A stretch of DNA of 44,326 nt from an uncultured Clostridia bacterium (lineage in GTDB: Bacteria > Bacillota > Clostridia > TANB77 > CAG-508). The notes beneath the pieces are model-generated. The model was not told the DNA's origin. It worked only from the letters and a program-made list of their open reading frames with translations, and did no database searches. Numbering within the stretch: the first letter of the stretch is position 1; each line of letters opens with the position of its first letter. Position numbers and translations under genes: made by a program. The stretch spans positions 1-44,326 of the forward strand of contig CANRSD010000015.1 in the NCBI GenBank assembly GCA_947642355.1, written 5' to 3'. Positions 1-8,275 of this stretch are shown piece after piece.

Positions 1-34
1 CCATAATATACAAAAACGCCTACAACCCTTTATT

Positions 35-118
35 TTAGGCGGTAGGCACGAGTTTAGTTACTATCAGCGCTATTAGTGTTATTCCTTTCTTTTCCTTCAT
101 CACATTTCTTACTTGCAT
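35..118 (-). pseudogene. Prepilin-like leader peptide, truncated
   Basis: A 27-residue frame starts at an ATG preceded by AAGGAGG. Residues 10-21 (KKGITLIALIVT) match the class III leader and hydrophobic start of clostridial type IV pilin-like proteins, which normally continue with a long hydrophobic run. Here the match stops after the threonine at residue 21 and the frame ends six residues later (KLVPTA). The sequence that follows can fold back on itself (GCCTAC pairing with GTAGGC). This looks like a gene cut by an insertion or rearrangement beyond the window edge. No in-frame CGG is involved, so it is not one of the frameshift genes. Confidence 0.5.
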
Positions 119-298
119 TTTTTCCTCCTTTTACTTTTGTATTTTATTTAATTTTACTTTAGTTTAAACTTTTTTTATTTTTATTATGCTTTTATTTATC
201 TTTTTTGTTTACAATATATCACTAAAAAATTTATCATTCAAGGTTTTACTTGATTTTTTTGTGTTGTTATTTTTAATCACTTATTTTCTATAATTTCT

Positions 299-323
299 TT
301 CATTAAGTATATTACTTAATGAA
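299..323. repeat. Palindrome, inverted copy of 467-491
   Basis: This is a perfect-armed palindrome (TTCATTAAGT, 5-base centre, ACTTAATGAA). The copy at 467-491 is its reverse complement with one mismatch (TTCATTAAGT / ACTTAACGAA). Together they bound a 193-bp segment. It could be a duplicated terminator hairpin or the ends of a tiny mobile element. Confidence 0.55.
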
Positions 324-459
324 AAATAAAACAACCATAACTGTTGCTATTACTGAAATCTGTCAATTTGTTTTAATTGGCTTTTAGTTAAAACTTAAAA
401 TAAGTATTTTCTATGAAATCATTGACTTTTTCGTTTTTTATTAGTAAATTTATAATATA

Positions 460-498
460 AAAAATTTCATTAAGTAATATACTTAACGAAATTTTTTT
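460..498 (-). terminator. Terminator downstream of pyk
   Basis: A hairpin with arms of about 15 bp (461-475 with 481-495) is flanked by A and T runs about 100 bp beyond the pyk stop. It could work on both strands. Confidence 0.6.
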
Positions 499-594
499 TA
501 TTTTTCTCATATATCTTCATACCATTTTTAATAAAAAAATTATCTTGAACTTATTTCTAAATTCAAAGTAATCTTTTATTTCTTTATTTACATT

Positions 595-2031
595 TTAAAC
601 TTCTATATATCCACTTGCCATTTTACTTGATTTAACTCCACCTATAAAGCTATGTCCACCTGTTACTATTACTTTATCTCCGTCTTCTAAAATTCCTTTT
701 GTTTTTAACTTTTGGATTCCAGCTTCAACTGTTGCATCTGTATTTTCTTTTGATTCAACATAAACTGGAAATACATTCCAAGCTAATGCTAATTGACGGA
801 ATGTTCTTTTATTATCTGTAATAGCTAAAATTGGACATCCTGCTCCCATTCCTGATAAACGTCTTGCAGAGTCTCCTGTATTTGTATAACATATAATTGC
901 ATCTGCTTTTGTATTTTTAGCTATAACACAAGCTGAATATGCAATATTATCTTCCAAATTATTTAAAACTACAGATTGATTTTGGTCAAATCTTTTCCAG
1001 TAATTAATTGTTGGTTCAACTCTTTTTGCTATTTTATCCATTGTTTCAACACATTCTACAGGGAAACTACCCATAGCACATTCTCCAGATAACATAACTG
1101 CACTAGTTCTATCATATATAGCATTTGCAACATCACTAGCTTCTGCTCTTGTTGGTAATGGATTATGAGTCATTGATTCTAACATTTGAGTAGCTGTAAT
1201 TGCTGGTTTATTAGCTCTATTACATAATTTAATGAATTTTTTTTGCATTACTGGTGGTTCTGTAAAGTCTGTTTCTGTAGCCATATCTCCACGAGCTATC
1301 ATTTGAACATCAGCTGTTTTAACTATATCTTCCATATTTGATAGTCCTTCAACATTCTCTACTTTTGTTATAATTTGAATATCTTTTCCACCGTTTTCAT
1401 CTAATACTTTTCTAACTTGTGCAATATCATCTAAATTTCTTGCAAAAGAAATTGCAACAAAATCATAATCATGTTCACAAGCTGTTTTTAAGTCATTTAT
1501 ATCTTTTTCTTTTAATGCTGGTAAACGAATTATTGTACCAGGTAAATTCATTGTTTTTCTACTTCCTAATCCATTTCCATGAATTACAGTACAATGAATA
1601 TCTTTATCTACTATTTGGTCTACTCTTAATTCAATAGCACCATCATCAATTAAAATTCTTGTTCCTTCTTGAACATCTTTGTATAAGTCTTTATATGAAA
1701 CAGAAACTTTATCTTTATCTCCAATAATGTCTTCATTCATTAATATGAATTTTTGACCATCTTCTAACATTATTTTATCATTTTTTCCAGTAACAAGCAT
1801 TCCTGTTCTAATTTCTGGACCTTGCATATCAAGAAGCATTGGAATAGGTAAATCTAATTCTTCTCTTATTTTTATTATTTCATTTGTTTTCCATTCTTGT
1901 TCATCATAACTACCATGTGAATAATTAATTCTACAAACATTTAGCCCAGCGTCAAACAATTCTCTTAATTTGTTTTCACTAGATGGACCTATAGTTCCTA
2001 CTATTTTAGTTTTTCTCAAATCTGTTCTCAT
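595..2031 (-). CDS. pyk: Pyruvate kinase
   Basis: Transfers phosphate from phosphoenolpyruvate to ADP in the last step of glycolysis, in the cytosol. The 478 residues carry the family signatures: an N-terminal KIVGTIGPSS strand, the metal and PEP site ITKVENVEG near residue 220, the MIARGDMA loop near 243, ITATQMLESM near 280, and the SGECAMG segment near 315, where most homologues have GETA. The protein ends after the C-terminal allosteric domain and lacks the extra PEP-utiliser-like domain present in many Firmicutes pyruvate kinases. It has its own promoter (2068-2096) and a strong GAGAGAGG-type ribosome site. No in-frame CGG occurs; the two CGG triplets here straddle codons (GAC GGA, AAC GGT). 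Confidence 0.96.
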   Translation of the reverse strand: MRTDLRKTKIVGTIGPSSENKLRELFDAGLNVCRINYSHGSYDEQEWKTNEIIKIREELDLPIPMLLDMQGPEIRTGMLVTGKNDKIMLEDGQKFILMNEDIIGDKDKVSVSYKDLYKDVQEGTRILIDDGAIELRVDQIVDKDIHCTVIHGNGLGSRKTMNLPGTIIRLPALKEKDINDLKTACEHDYDFVAISFARNLDDIAQVRKVLDENGGKDIQIITKVENVEGLSNMEDIVKTADVQMIARGDMATETDFTEPPVMQKKFIKLCNRANKPAITATQMLESMTHNPLPTRAEASDVANAIYDRTSAVMLSGECAMGSFPVECVETMDKIAKRVEPTINYWKRFDQNQSVVLNNLEDNIAYSACVIAKNTKADAIICYTNTGDSARRLSGMGAGCPILAITDNKRTFRQLALAWNVFPVYVESKENTDATVEAGIQKLKTKGILEDGDKVIVTGGHSFIGGVKSSKMASGYIEV

Positions 2032-2067
2032 TTTTCTCTACCTCTCTCCATATTTTATATCTTTAGT

Positions 2068-2096
2068 AGTATACCAAAAAAAGTTTTTTTATTCAA
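2068..2096 (-). promoter_or_regulatory. Sigma-A type promoter of pyk
   Basis: Read on the minus strand: TTGAAT, 17-base spacer, TATACT, about 40 bases upstream of the pyk start. Confidence 0.65.
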
Positions 2097-2134
2097 GAGT
2101 TTTTTAGAAATTTTCAATCTTATTTTTATAATAT

Positions 2135-2170
2135 AAAAAACAAACTACATTTTTAATATGTAGTTCGTTT
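2135..2170 (-). terminator. Terminator after the cyclophilin gene
   Basis: Arms AACGAACTACAT and ATGTAGTTTGTT are followed on the minus strand by a T run, just past the stop codon at 2182. Confidence 0.75.
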
Positions 2171-2181
2171 AAAATTAATCA

Positions 2182-3015
2182 TTATTTACTATAATTTGTT
2201 ATTTCAACAGAAGAAATTACTATATCTTGCACTGGTTTATTATTTCTAGAATCTGTTTCTACAGAAGCTATTTCATCTACTATATCCATTCCCTCTATAA
2301 CCTGACCAAATGTAGTATATTGTCCATAAGCAATTAAATTATATAAAGAACCTTCATATTTTTCAAAAGCTTTAACAATAGTATTTAATCCAGCATCCTC
2401 TAAGTATGCATTCATTGCCTCTTCATAATGAGCTTGTACTATAAAAAATTGACTTCCAAGTGAAGTTGTACCTGTTCCACTACTAGCCATACATAAAGCT
2501 CCTCTATATGGTAAAATAGTAGAATTCAATTCTTCATCAAACCCTTTATTCCAAATACTTTCTCCTCCATAACCTGTTCCTTCTGGATCTCCACCTTGTA
2601 TCATAAATTCATTAATAACTCTATGAAATATTACTCCATCATAATACCCTTCTTTAGCATGAGTTATAAAATTCTCACAAGCTTTTGGGGCAACATCTTC
2701 AAAGAATTTTATTTTTATATCTCCATATCCATCTATATGAAATATAGCAATTGTATCCCCTTCTTTTGGTTCTTCCATTTGTTTTTCAGCATTTTCTAAA
2801 ATTTTATCACTTTCTAATTTTTGTACTTCAGCAACAAACTCTTTAGCTTTCTTCATTCCTTCTGTACCTCCTTGCTCATTTATATTGTTATTACTTGTAG
2901 TATTTCCACTAGTATTTTTATTATCATCATTATTAGTTTTTTCTCCACATGCAGTTAGTACAAATATTAAAGATATTAAAACTAATACAGTAAATACTTT
3001 TTTTAATTTATTCAT
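2182..3015 (-). CDS. Cyclophilin-type peptidyl-prolyl isomerase lipoprotein
   Basis: Speeds cis-trans isomerisation of prolyl bonds in proteins folding outside the membrane. Of 277 residues, the first 23 form a lipoprotein signal: Lys-rich start, hydrophobic stretch, and lipobox LTAC with the lipidated cysteine at 23. A low-complexity Asn/Thr/Gly linker follows to about residue 50. The cyclophilin domain starts near residue 88 and shows FHRVI and MIQGGDP near 130-147 and the SLGSQFFI segment, so the active-site arginine and glutamine positions are kept. It is likely tethered to the outer face of the membrane. The next gene upstream is trmL, 53 bases away, so the two may share a transcript. 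Confidence 0.92.
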   Translation of the reverse strand: MNKLKKVFTVLVLISLIFVLTACGEKTNNDDNKNTSGNTTSNNNINEQGGTEGMKKAKEFVAEVQKLESDKILENAEKQMEEPKEGDTIAIFHIDGYGDIKIKFFEDVAPKACENFITHAKEGYYDGVIFHRVINEFMIQGGDPEGTGYGGESIWNKGFDEELNSTILPYRGALCMASSGTGTTSLGSQFFIVQAHYEEAMNAYLEDAGLNTIVKAFEKYEGSLYNLIAYGQYTTFGQVIEGMDIVDEIASVETDSRNNKPVQDIVISSVEITNYSK

Positions 3016-3068
3016 TTGAAACCTCCTAAAATTTATTTAGTAACTTCCCCTAAAATTATTTCCATTAT

Positions 3069-3567
3069 TTAATCAAAATATGACGAAATTCCTTCTAATC
3101 TCTCAAAATTATTTTGTCTTTCGACTTCGTAACTAATTACTGCTACTGAGTTAGATAAATTTAATGAACGCAAAGTTTCTCTCATAGGAATTCTTATTGT
3201 TTTATCTATATACTTTTTTAATATGTCTTCTGGAAGCCCTTTTGTTTCCTTTCCAAAAACTAAAAACACTTCGTTCATTTTACTATAATCAACATCAGAA
3301 TAAATATGCTTAGCCTTTGTTGTAGCAAAAAACATATTATGATTTTCTGGATTATATTTTTCTAAAAATTTTTGAAAACTATCATGTTCTTCTATATCGA
3401 GCTTGTCCCAATAATCTAATCCTGATCTTTGTACTGCTTTTTCAGATATAAAAAAGCCTAATGGATGCACTAAATGAAGTTTAGCACCGAAGTATTGCAC
3501 AAGTTCTTGATATATTTCCTGTATTTTGCGGAATTTCTGGTTCTACTAAAACTATGTTTAATTTCAT
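3069..3567 (-). CDS. trmL: tRNA (cytidine/uridine-34 2'-O)-methyltransferase, one CGGN shift
   Basis: SPOUT-class methyltransferase that 2'-O-methylates the wobble base of tRNA-Leu isoacceptors. The restored protein has 165 residues, near the usual 155-160. It opens with [13 protein letters not shown] and RTCA, continues with [11 protein letters not shown], and ends with the SPOUT knot ([21 protein letters not shown]). The start is the ATG at 3567, with AAGGTGG upstream. The frame breaks at the in-frame CGG at 3487-3489: 26 codons precede it, and reading GGT as Gly27 joins CAIL to GAKLHLV. The methyltransferase itself acts on tRNA wobble positions, which is suggestive but does not show a link to the decoding anomaly. 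Confidence 0.9.
3487..3489 (-). other. CGGT +1 shift site in trmL (Gly27)
   Basis: In-frame CTT CGG T. The TrmL frame continues at GGT, at a glycine conserved in the family between CAIL and AKLHL. Confidence 0.92.
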
Positions 3568-3589
3568 TTTTGATTATCCACCTTTAACT

Positions 3590-4507
3590 TTAAGCATTCT
3601 CTGTTAATATAGGAATAACTTGTTTTTTTCTAGATACTACACCTTTTAATAATGCTGTATTATCTATTAATTTTACTCCATATGCTTTTTCAACTATTCC
3701 TGCATCTTTTCCAAGTGCTATAACTTGTGAATTACTATTAACGATATCTGTAATTAAAAGAACAAATAAATCTAATCCTTTTTCATTAATTATTTTATTT
3801 ATTCCTTCTTCTAAATCAACTTTCATTTTCATAACTTCATCAATAGAAGCTGTATTTACTTGATTTATTATAGTATTTACTTCTTTTAATGTAAATTGTT
3901 TTGCATCTAAACTTAAAATTTCATCTATTGAAAAAGAACTTAAATCTGTTCCAGATTTTAACATTTCCATTCCATAAGTTTCTAAATCTATTTCTGCAAT
4001 TTTTGCTAATTCTTTAGCTGTTTCTACATCTTGCTCAGTACAAGTTGGAGATTTAAATAAAAGTGTATCTGAAATAATTGCTGATACCATAAGTGTTGCA
4101 ATCTTTTTATCAATTTCTACTCCATTTTCTTTGTATAGTTTGTACATAATAGTTTGCGTACATCCAACTGGTTCTGCTCTATAATATAATGGATATGATG
4201 TATTTAATCCTACCATATGATGATCTATTATTTTTAAAATTTTAACTTTATCTAAACTTGGTATAGTCTCTTTTACATTTGAATGATCTACAAGTATAAC
4301 TTCAGCTCCTTCTTCTACATCTTCAATTAATTTTGGTGCTTCTATTCCAACATAGTTTAACACAAATTCTGTTTCTTTATTAATATTTCCAAGTCTACAA
4401 GCTTCTACATCATTTCCCAATTTTGTTTCTAAATTAGCCATAACTAAACTAGAGGTAATAGAATCTGTATCTGGAGTTTTATGCCCAAAAATATAAGTTT
4501 TTCCCAT
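3590..4507 (-). CDS. ppaC: Manganese-dependent inorganic pyrophosphatase (family II)
   Basis: Hydrolyses pyrophosphate to two phosphates in the cytosol, pulling biosynthetic reactions forward. The 305 residues fit the DHH family: GHKTPDTDS at 8-16 supplies the metal ligands His9, Asp13 and Asp15, DHSN lies near 75, and the DHH triad (IDHHMVG) near 97. The C-terminal DHHA2 domain ends with the substrate-binding SRKKQVIP motif. There is no CBS/DRTGG regulatory insert, so this is the short, constitutive form. No in-frame CGG occurs in it. Confidence 0.95.
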   Translation of the reverse strand: MGKTYIFGHKTPDTDSITSSLVMANLETKLGNDVEACRLGNINKETEFVLNYVGIEAPKLIEDVEEGAEVILVDHSNVKETIPSLDKVKILKIIDHHMVGLNTSYPLYYRAEPVGCTQTIMYKLYKENGVEIDKKIATLMVSAIISDTLLFKSPTCTEQDVETAKELAKIAEIDLETYGMEMLKSGTDLSSFSIDEILSLDAKQFTLKEVNTIINQVNTASIDEVMKMKVDLEEGINKIINEKGLDLFVLLITDIVNSNSQVIALGKDAGIVEKAYGVKLIDNTALLKGVVSRKKQVIPILTENA

Positions 4508-4672
4508 AATTTTTCTTCCCTTCTTAATTTTTAATTTAAAATATAATATAACATTTAAATGATTTTTTCAATATATTTCATCATTTTTTCACAATTATAT
4601 AAAATAAGTTTCTTTAAAAAATTTACCCAATTTTACAATATTTTTTTATTTTTGTCATTATACAATTGACTA

Positions 4673-4701
4673 TTGACTATTTTTTTATGATATGCTATAC
4701 A
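4673..4701 (+). promoter_or_regulatory. Sigma-A type promoter
   Basis: TTGACT, 17-base spacer, TATACA, about 50 bases upstream of the gene at 4752. A second TTGACT lies 7 bases further upstream. Confidence 0.6.
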
Positions 4702-4751
4702 TTATAATATATTAACAATAAATAAATTAATAATAATTTAAGGAGAAATAT

Positions 4752-5636
4752 ATGAAAAAAATATTAATTAATTTAATTATTTTTATTTTAATAACTAGCA
4801 ATTTATATTATGCAATCGCAGCATATTCTAATAAAAAATCAGATTCTTTAAATAATAATTATAAAGTTATAATTGTTGAAAAAGATTTAGAAACACAACA
4901 GGAAACTGTAAAAGAAATTAATTATGAAAAGTATCTTTCAATTAATAAAACTAATTCATTTATAGAAGAAAATGAAACAATGCCTATGTCTATTATTGGA
5001 AATGATAACAGAGAATCATCACCTGTTTCTGAATTACCATATAGAGCTGTTTGTTATATAAAGGCAGAACATAGTTCAGGAACAAAAGAAGGAACAGGAT
5101 TTTTGATAGATGATAACATTGTATTAACTTCTGCAGATATCGCTAAAGGAGCTTATAGCATACAAGTTTATCCTGGAAAAGATGTAAATTCTTCTCCATA
5201 TGGATCAGCATTTGTAAAAAATATTATTACATCTAACTCATATAATCCTAACTCTTCAACAGCTGAATATAATTGGGCCATTTTAAAACTAAATACTAGA
5301 ATAGGGCAAACAACTGGCTGGTTAACACTAGTACGTTATGAGGATTATTCTAAATTGGATGGTGAACCTTTTAGAACAATAGGCTATCCTTCTAATTTAG
5401 TAAAAGGTATGCAATTTACTACTTTGGGAACTGTTATTAATACAACTAATTTGATGTTTACTCATAATGCAGATACAACTTCTGGCCAAGAAGGCTCCCC
5501 AGTTTGTAGATTATCTGATTTTAATGTAGTTGGAATTATTTCTTCTGACAGTGGTGGAAGTATGTTTAGTAATTACGGTTGTAGAATTGATAACGATTTA
5601 TTTTATACATGTTTAAGTATAATTAATGAAGATTAA
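4752..5636 (+). CDS. Secreted V8-like serine protease homologue lacking the catalytic triad
   Basis: Secreted 294-residue protein with a signal peptide (about 1-24), an Asn/Lys-rich propeptide-like stretch, and a trypsin/V8-fold domain from about residue 95. It is a paralogue of the protease at 6335-7246; both share NYEKYLSIN and IIGNDNRE. The three catalytic positions are changed: where the paralogue has NAHV this one has SADI (Asp129 for His), NYDWAV is EYNWAI (Asn174 for Asp), and GGSGSP is GQEGSP (Glu247 for Ser). It should not be a working protease; a binding, decoy or regulatory role is an inference. It has its own promoter and a terminator at 5685-5729. It faces the active paralogue convergently. 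Confidence 0.85.
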   Translation: MKKILINLIIFILITSNLYYAIAAYSNKKSDSLNNNYKVIIVEKDLETQQETVKEINYEKYLSINKTNSFIEENETMPMSIIGNDNRESSPVSELPYRAVCYIKAEHSSGTKEGTGFLIDDNIVLTSADIAKGAYSIQVYPGKDVNSSPYGSAFVKNIITSNSYNPNSSTAEYNWAILKLNTRIGQTTGWLTLVRYEDYSKLDGEPFRTIGYPSNLVKGMQFTTLGTVINTTNLMFTHNADTTSGQEGSPVCRLSDFNVVGIISSDSGGSMFSNYGCRIDNDLFYTCLSIINED

Positions 5637-5684
5637 AAATAATTTATAGCATTATATGGAAGTGGCTATAGAAAAAAACATTTA

Positions 5685-5729
5685 AAAATGATATTTAAGT
5701 TATAATTTTAACTTAAATATCATTTTTTA
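5685..5729 (+). terminator. Terminator after the pseudoprotease gene
   Basis: A long hairpin (AAATGATATTTAAGTT with AACTTAAATATCATTT) is followed by TTTTTT. Confidence 0.85.
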
Positions 5730-5887
5730 TATTTTAAGTATAAAAAAATTAAATGTAGTAATTATATCCATGTTATGTTCCATGAATTAAGAATAAATTT
5801 CTATAATTTTTTCAATTCTTATTGTTTAGTTTATGATTATTTTTCTAATAATCTTCTTTATATTCACTTTCATTATAATATTAAAAT

Positions 5888-6311
5888 TTATTTAGTAATT
5901 GTAAATTCTACATAAATTATTTTACTAGAATCCTTTATTTTTTTTCCAATTCTATAGTAACCAGGCGGTAGTTCTTGACCATATATAGTAGAAAAATTTA
6001 AATTTATTGGTAGCCCTTGGGACGATGAAAAATAAGTAAAACCAGTAGTATATTTATTAATATAGTTATCAAACTTTTTTATAGAAACCCATTTTCCGTT
6101 CATAAAATGTATCTAATTCAAATTCTTTTGTATATGTGTCATAATTGGAATTAAAAAGTAATAATTTTATTTTTGCATTATCTACTTCAGCAATTTTAAT
6201 ATAAGGTTCTTCTACTTTTTCAGTTTTATGTATATTTATTGATATTATTATGAAAATTATTAAGATTATTACTTCAAAAAATATTAAAATATAATTACGA
6301 AATTGTCTCAA
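5888..6311 (-). CDS. Membrane-anchored Ig-like (Big_14-type) protein, one CGGN shift
   Basis: Function unknown. The restored protein has 140 residues: one N-terminal membrane segment (about 7-25), then an extracytoplasmic beta domain. FELDTFYEGKWVSIKK, a Tyr-Gly turn (IYGQELPPGYYRI) and a final strand resemble the small bacterial Ig-like domains that end in LPPGxYRIxK. The start is a TTG at 6311 with AGGAG seven bases upstream; there is no ATG nearby. The frame breaks at the in-frame CGG at 6096-6098: reading GGA as Gly72 gives FYEGKW, the turn expected in this domain. It sits 23 bases downstream of the active protease and may be co-transcribed with it. Confidence 0.75.
6096..6098 (-). other. 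CGGA +1 shift site in the Ig-like protein (Gly72)
   Basis: In-frame GAA CGG A. Two short frames (6311 to about 6069, and 6103 to 5888) become one domain when the frame moves to GGA. Confidence 0.88.
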
Positions 6312-6334
6312 GTACTTGCTCCTTTTCTTATTAA

Positions 6335-7246
6335 TTATAAAGAATTTCCATTTATTGCATCAACTACTGCATAAAAAAAATCATTACTAACCCTAACTGC
6401 TTTATTTCTAGAAGTTTCTTCATCGTCTATAGCATGAAGTCCTACAATACTATTATCCGAAACACGTGCAATTGGACTTCCACTTCCTCCAACACAATCT
6501 GCATTATGTTGAAATGATTTTTCATAAGGATATATTACAGAACCTACACTTTTATATTGTTTAATATTTTTTCTATCTTCTAAAGATTTAGCATCACGTT
6601 GATAACCCTGAAGCCATATAGGTTCACCAGCTAATGCCATCCATTCTTCATATCTTACCATATTCATCCATCCAGTAGAATTTCCAATTTTATCTTTTAA
6701 TCTACAAACAGCCCAATCATAATTGCAATTACCATTATTTTGAGAAGATTCATAAGGAATAAATTCTTGAGGAATATATGCCTTATCTATTGAAGTTTTG
6801 CCAAAAGGCATTGTGTTATTTTCCATGCCAGGAAAAACCCAAAAACTTTTAGCTGCTAAAATCACATGAGCATTTGTCACCAATATATCTGGAGAAACCA
6901 AAACTCCTGTTCCATATCCTACTGCATTACCATTACTATCATATCCTTCTATATAACAAATTGCTCCATATGGCCATTCAGAAGAATTAGGAATTTCTCT
7001 ATTGTCATTTCCAATTATGCAGTTAGGCATTATAGAATCTTCTGTAACACATGAATAAGTTTCATTAATTGAAAGATATTTTTCATAATTAATTTCTTTC
7101 GATATTTTTTCTTGTGTTTCAAAATTTATTTCTATAACTTTAGTTTTATTATTTGATAATTCATTAATTCTTAGATTTGCCAAACTAATATAAGAATTAG
7201 TAAATAATAATATAATAACTATAAAAATTATACATATTTTTTTCAT
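6335..7246 (-). CDS. Secreted V8-like serine protease
   Basis: Trypsin-fold endopeptidase of the V8/glutamyl type, predicted to be secreted. The 303 residues start with a signal peptide (about 1-24) and a propeptide-like region. The protease domain has a complete triad: His127 in NAHV, Asp177 in NYDWAV and Ser255 in GGSGSP. Homology to the pseudoprotease at 4752 runs through the propeptide (NYEKYLSIN, IIGNDNRE), so one gene arose from the other by duplication and inversion. It is followed by the Ig-like membrane protein. Its one CGG straddles codons (TCG GAT) and causes no shift. The substrate cannot be read from the sequence. Confidence 0.9.
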   Translation of the reverse strand: MKKICIIFIVIILLFTNSYISLANLRINELSNNKTKVIEINFETQEKISKEINYEKYLSINETYSCVTEDSIMPNCIIGNDNREIPNSSEWPYGAICYIEGYDSNGNAVGYGTGVLVSPDILVTNAHVILAAKSFWVFPGMENNTMPFGKTSIDKAYIPQEFIPYESSQNNGNCNYDWAVCRLKDKIGNSTGWMNMVRYEEWMALAGEPIWLQGYQRDAKSLEDRKNIKQYKSVGSVIYPYEKSFQHNADCVGGSGSPIARVSDNSIVGLHAIDDEETSRNKAVRVSNDFFYAVVDAINGNSL

Positions 7247-7354
7247 ACATTTTCTCCTTTTTTTATTTATATTAACAATAAAATAAATTATATAATTTTT
7301 ATATCATAGTATTTATTAAAAGTCAATATACATATGTATAATATTATGCGATTT

Positions 7355-7382
7355 TTAAAAGAGTTCAAAATGAACTCTTTTA
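7355..7382 (-). terminator. Terminator after the TIM-barrel gene
   Basis: Short hairpin AAAAGAGTTCA/TGAACTCTTTT directly after the stop codon at 7385, with a modest T-rich tail on the minus strand. Confidence 0.55.
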
Positions 7383-7384
7383 TA

Positions 7385-8215
7385 TTACATATCAATTTCC
7401 TCTAACCATCTTATCTCCTGAATTTGATCTTCTCTTGTAGTATAGTTTTTCTCTCCAACTTCTGTAACCCAAATTGTTTTATCTGTAAATCCTGCATAAT
7501 CCTTTAATATTCTAATATCTTTTGCTACTTCTTCTTTATTTGGATGCATAATTCCATGAGTTTTCTTATCTATATATCCATCATTTTTAGCTGTATAAGA
7601 AAAATGAATTTGGTACAAATATTTACTACACTTCTCTTTGTCTAAATACTTTCCAATATGCTCATAAATATCCATTTTATACATATTTGCTTGACAATAA
7701 ATATGGCAAATATCTAAACAAAATTTTAACTTAGGACTACCTATATATTCACAAAAATCCAAAACACTACAATGTTTTCTTTCTGCTACCATAGTTGAAT
7801 TTTCTAATATAAGTATTACATTTGTATCACCTATAATTTCTATAGCTTCTCTGATAGTATCTGTAATTGCATATTTCAAAAATTCAAATTCCCATCTAGC
7901 ATGATACAATAAATTAATTTTTATATTAAGCTCTTTTGATAACTCTACTGCTTTTTTTACACTTTCTAAAAATCCTTCTTTATTTCTAAAAAGTATATAT
8001 TCTAGTTCATAATGTTCTAAAGGAGGATGTATAGTTACCTCTTTAAAATTAAATATCTTAGAATATTCTCTAATAGTAGTCTCAAAATTAAAAACTGTTT
8101 CTCCTTCTTCTTTCCTAAAAAATTGTATTTCTATCTTTTGATATTTATTTATATAGTCTTTTAGTGGAATAGTTTGCTCTAATATCGAACTAATTTTAGG
8201 CATTATATTATTCAT
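7385..8215 (-). CDS. TIM-barrel protein, sugar phosphate isomerase/AP endonuclease-2 superfamily
   Basis: The 276 residues look like a xylose-isomerase-type TIM barrel. FKEVTIHPPLEHY, INLLYHARWE, VILILENSTM, LKFCLDICHIY and YLYQIHFSYT mark successive barrel strands, with acidic and histidine residues where this superfamily binds metal (Glu in LENS, Asp and His in LDICH, His in IHFS). The substrate and reaction cannot be assigned. It lies 60 bases downstream of the AAA+ gene with a possible hairpin between (8232-8273), so linkage is loose. Confidence 0.7.
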   Translation of the reverse strand: MNNIMPKISSILEQTIPLKDYINKYQKIEIQFFRKEEGETVFNFETTIREYSKIFNFKEVTIHPPLEHYELEYILFRNKEGFLESVKKAVELSKELNIKINLLYHARWEFEFLKYAITDTIREAIEIIGDTNVILILENSTMVAERKHCSVLDFCEYIGSPKLKFCLDICHIYCQANMYKMDIYEHIGKYLDKEKCSKYLYQIHFSYTAKNDGYIDKKTHGIMHPNKEEVAKDIRILKDYAGFTDKTIWVTEVGEKNYTTREDQIQEIRWLEEIDM

Positions 8216-8275
8216 AAACTTCTCCTTTTTATAAGTTCAAAAAAATTAATTAAATATGTTTTTGGAACTTATTCT

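Larger units (their letters stand above)
119..594. other. Gene-free stretch with two palindromes
   Basis: I see no credible coding region here. The stretch is almost pure A/T and holds two near-identical palindromes in opposite orientation, at 299-323 and 467-491. The second is also the likely pyk terminator. Confidence 0.6.

Noticed and set aside
1419-1637. Antisense open frames inside pyk, gatB, the amidase, tagO and others
   Set aside because: They mirror the real genes, lack ribosome sites and show no domain pattern.
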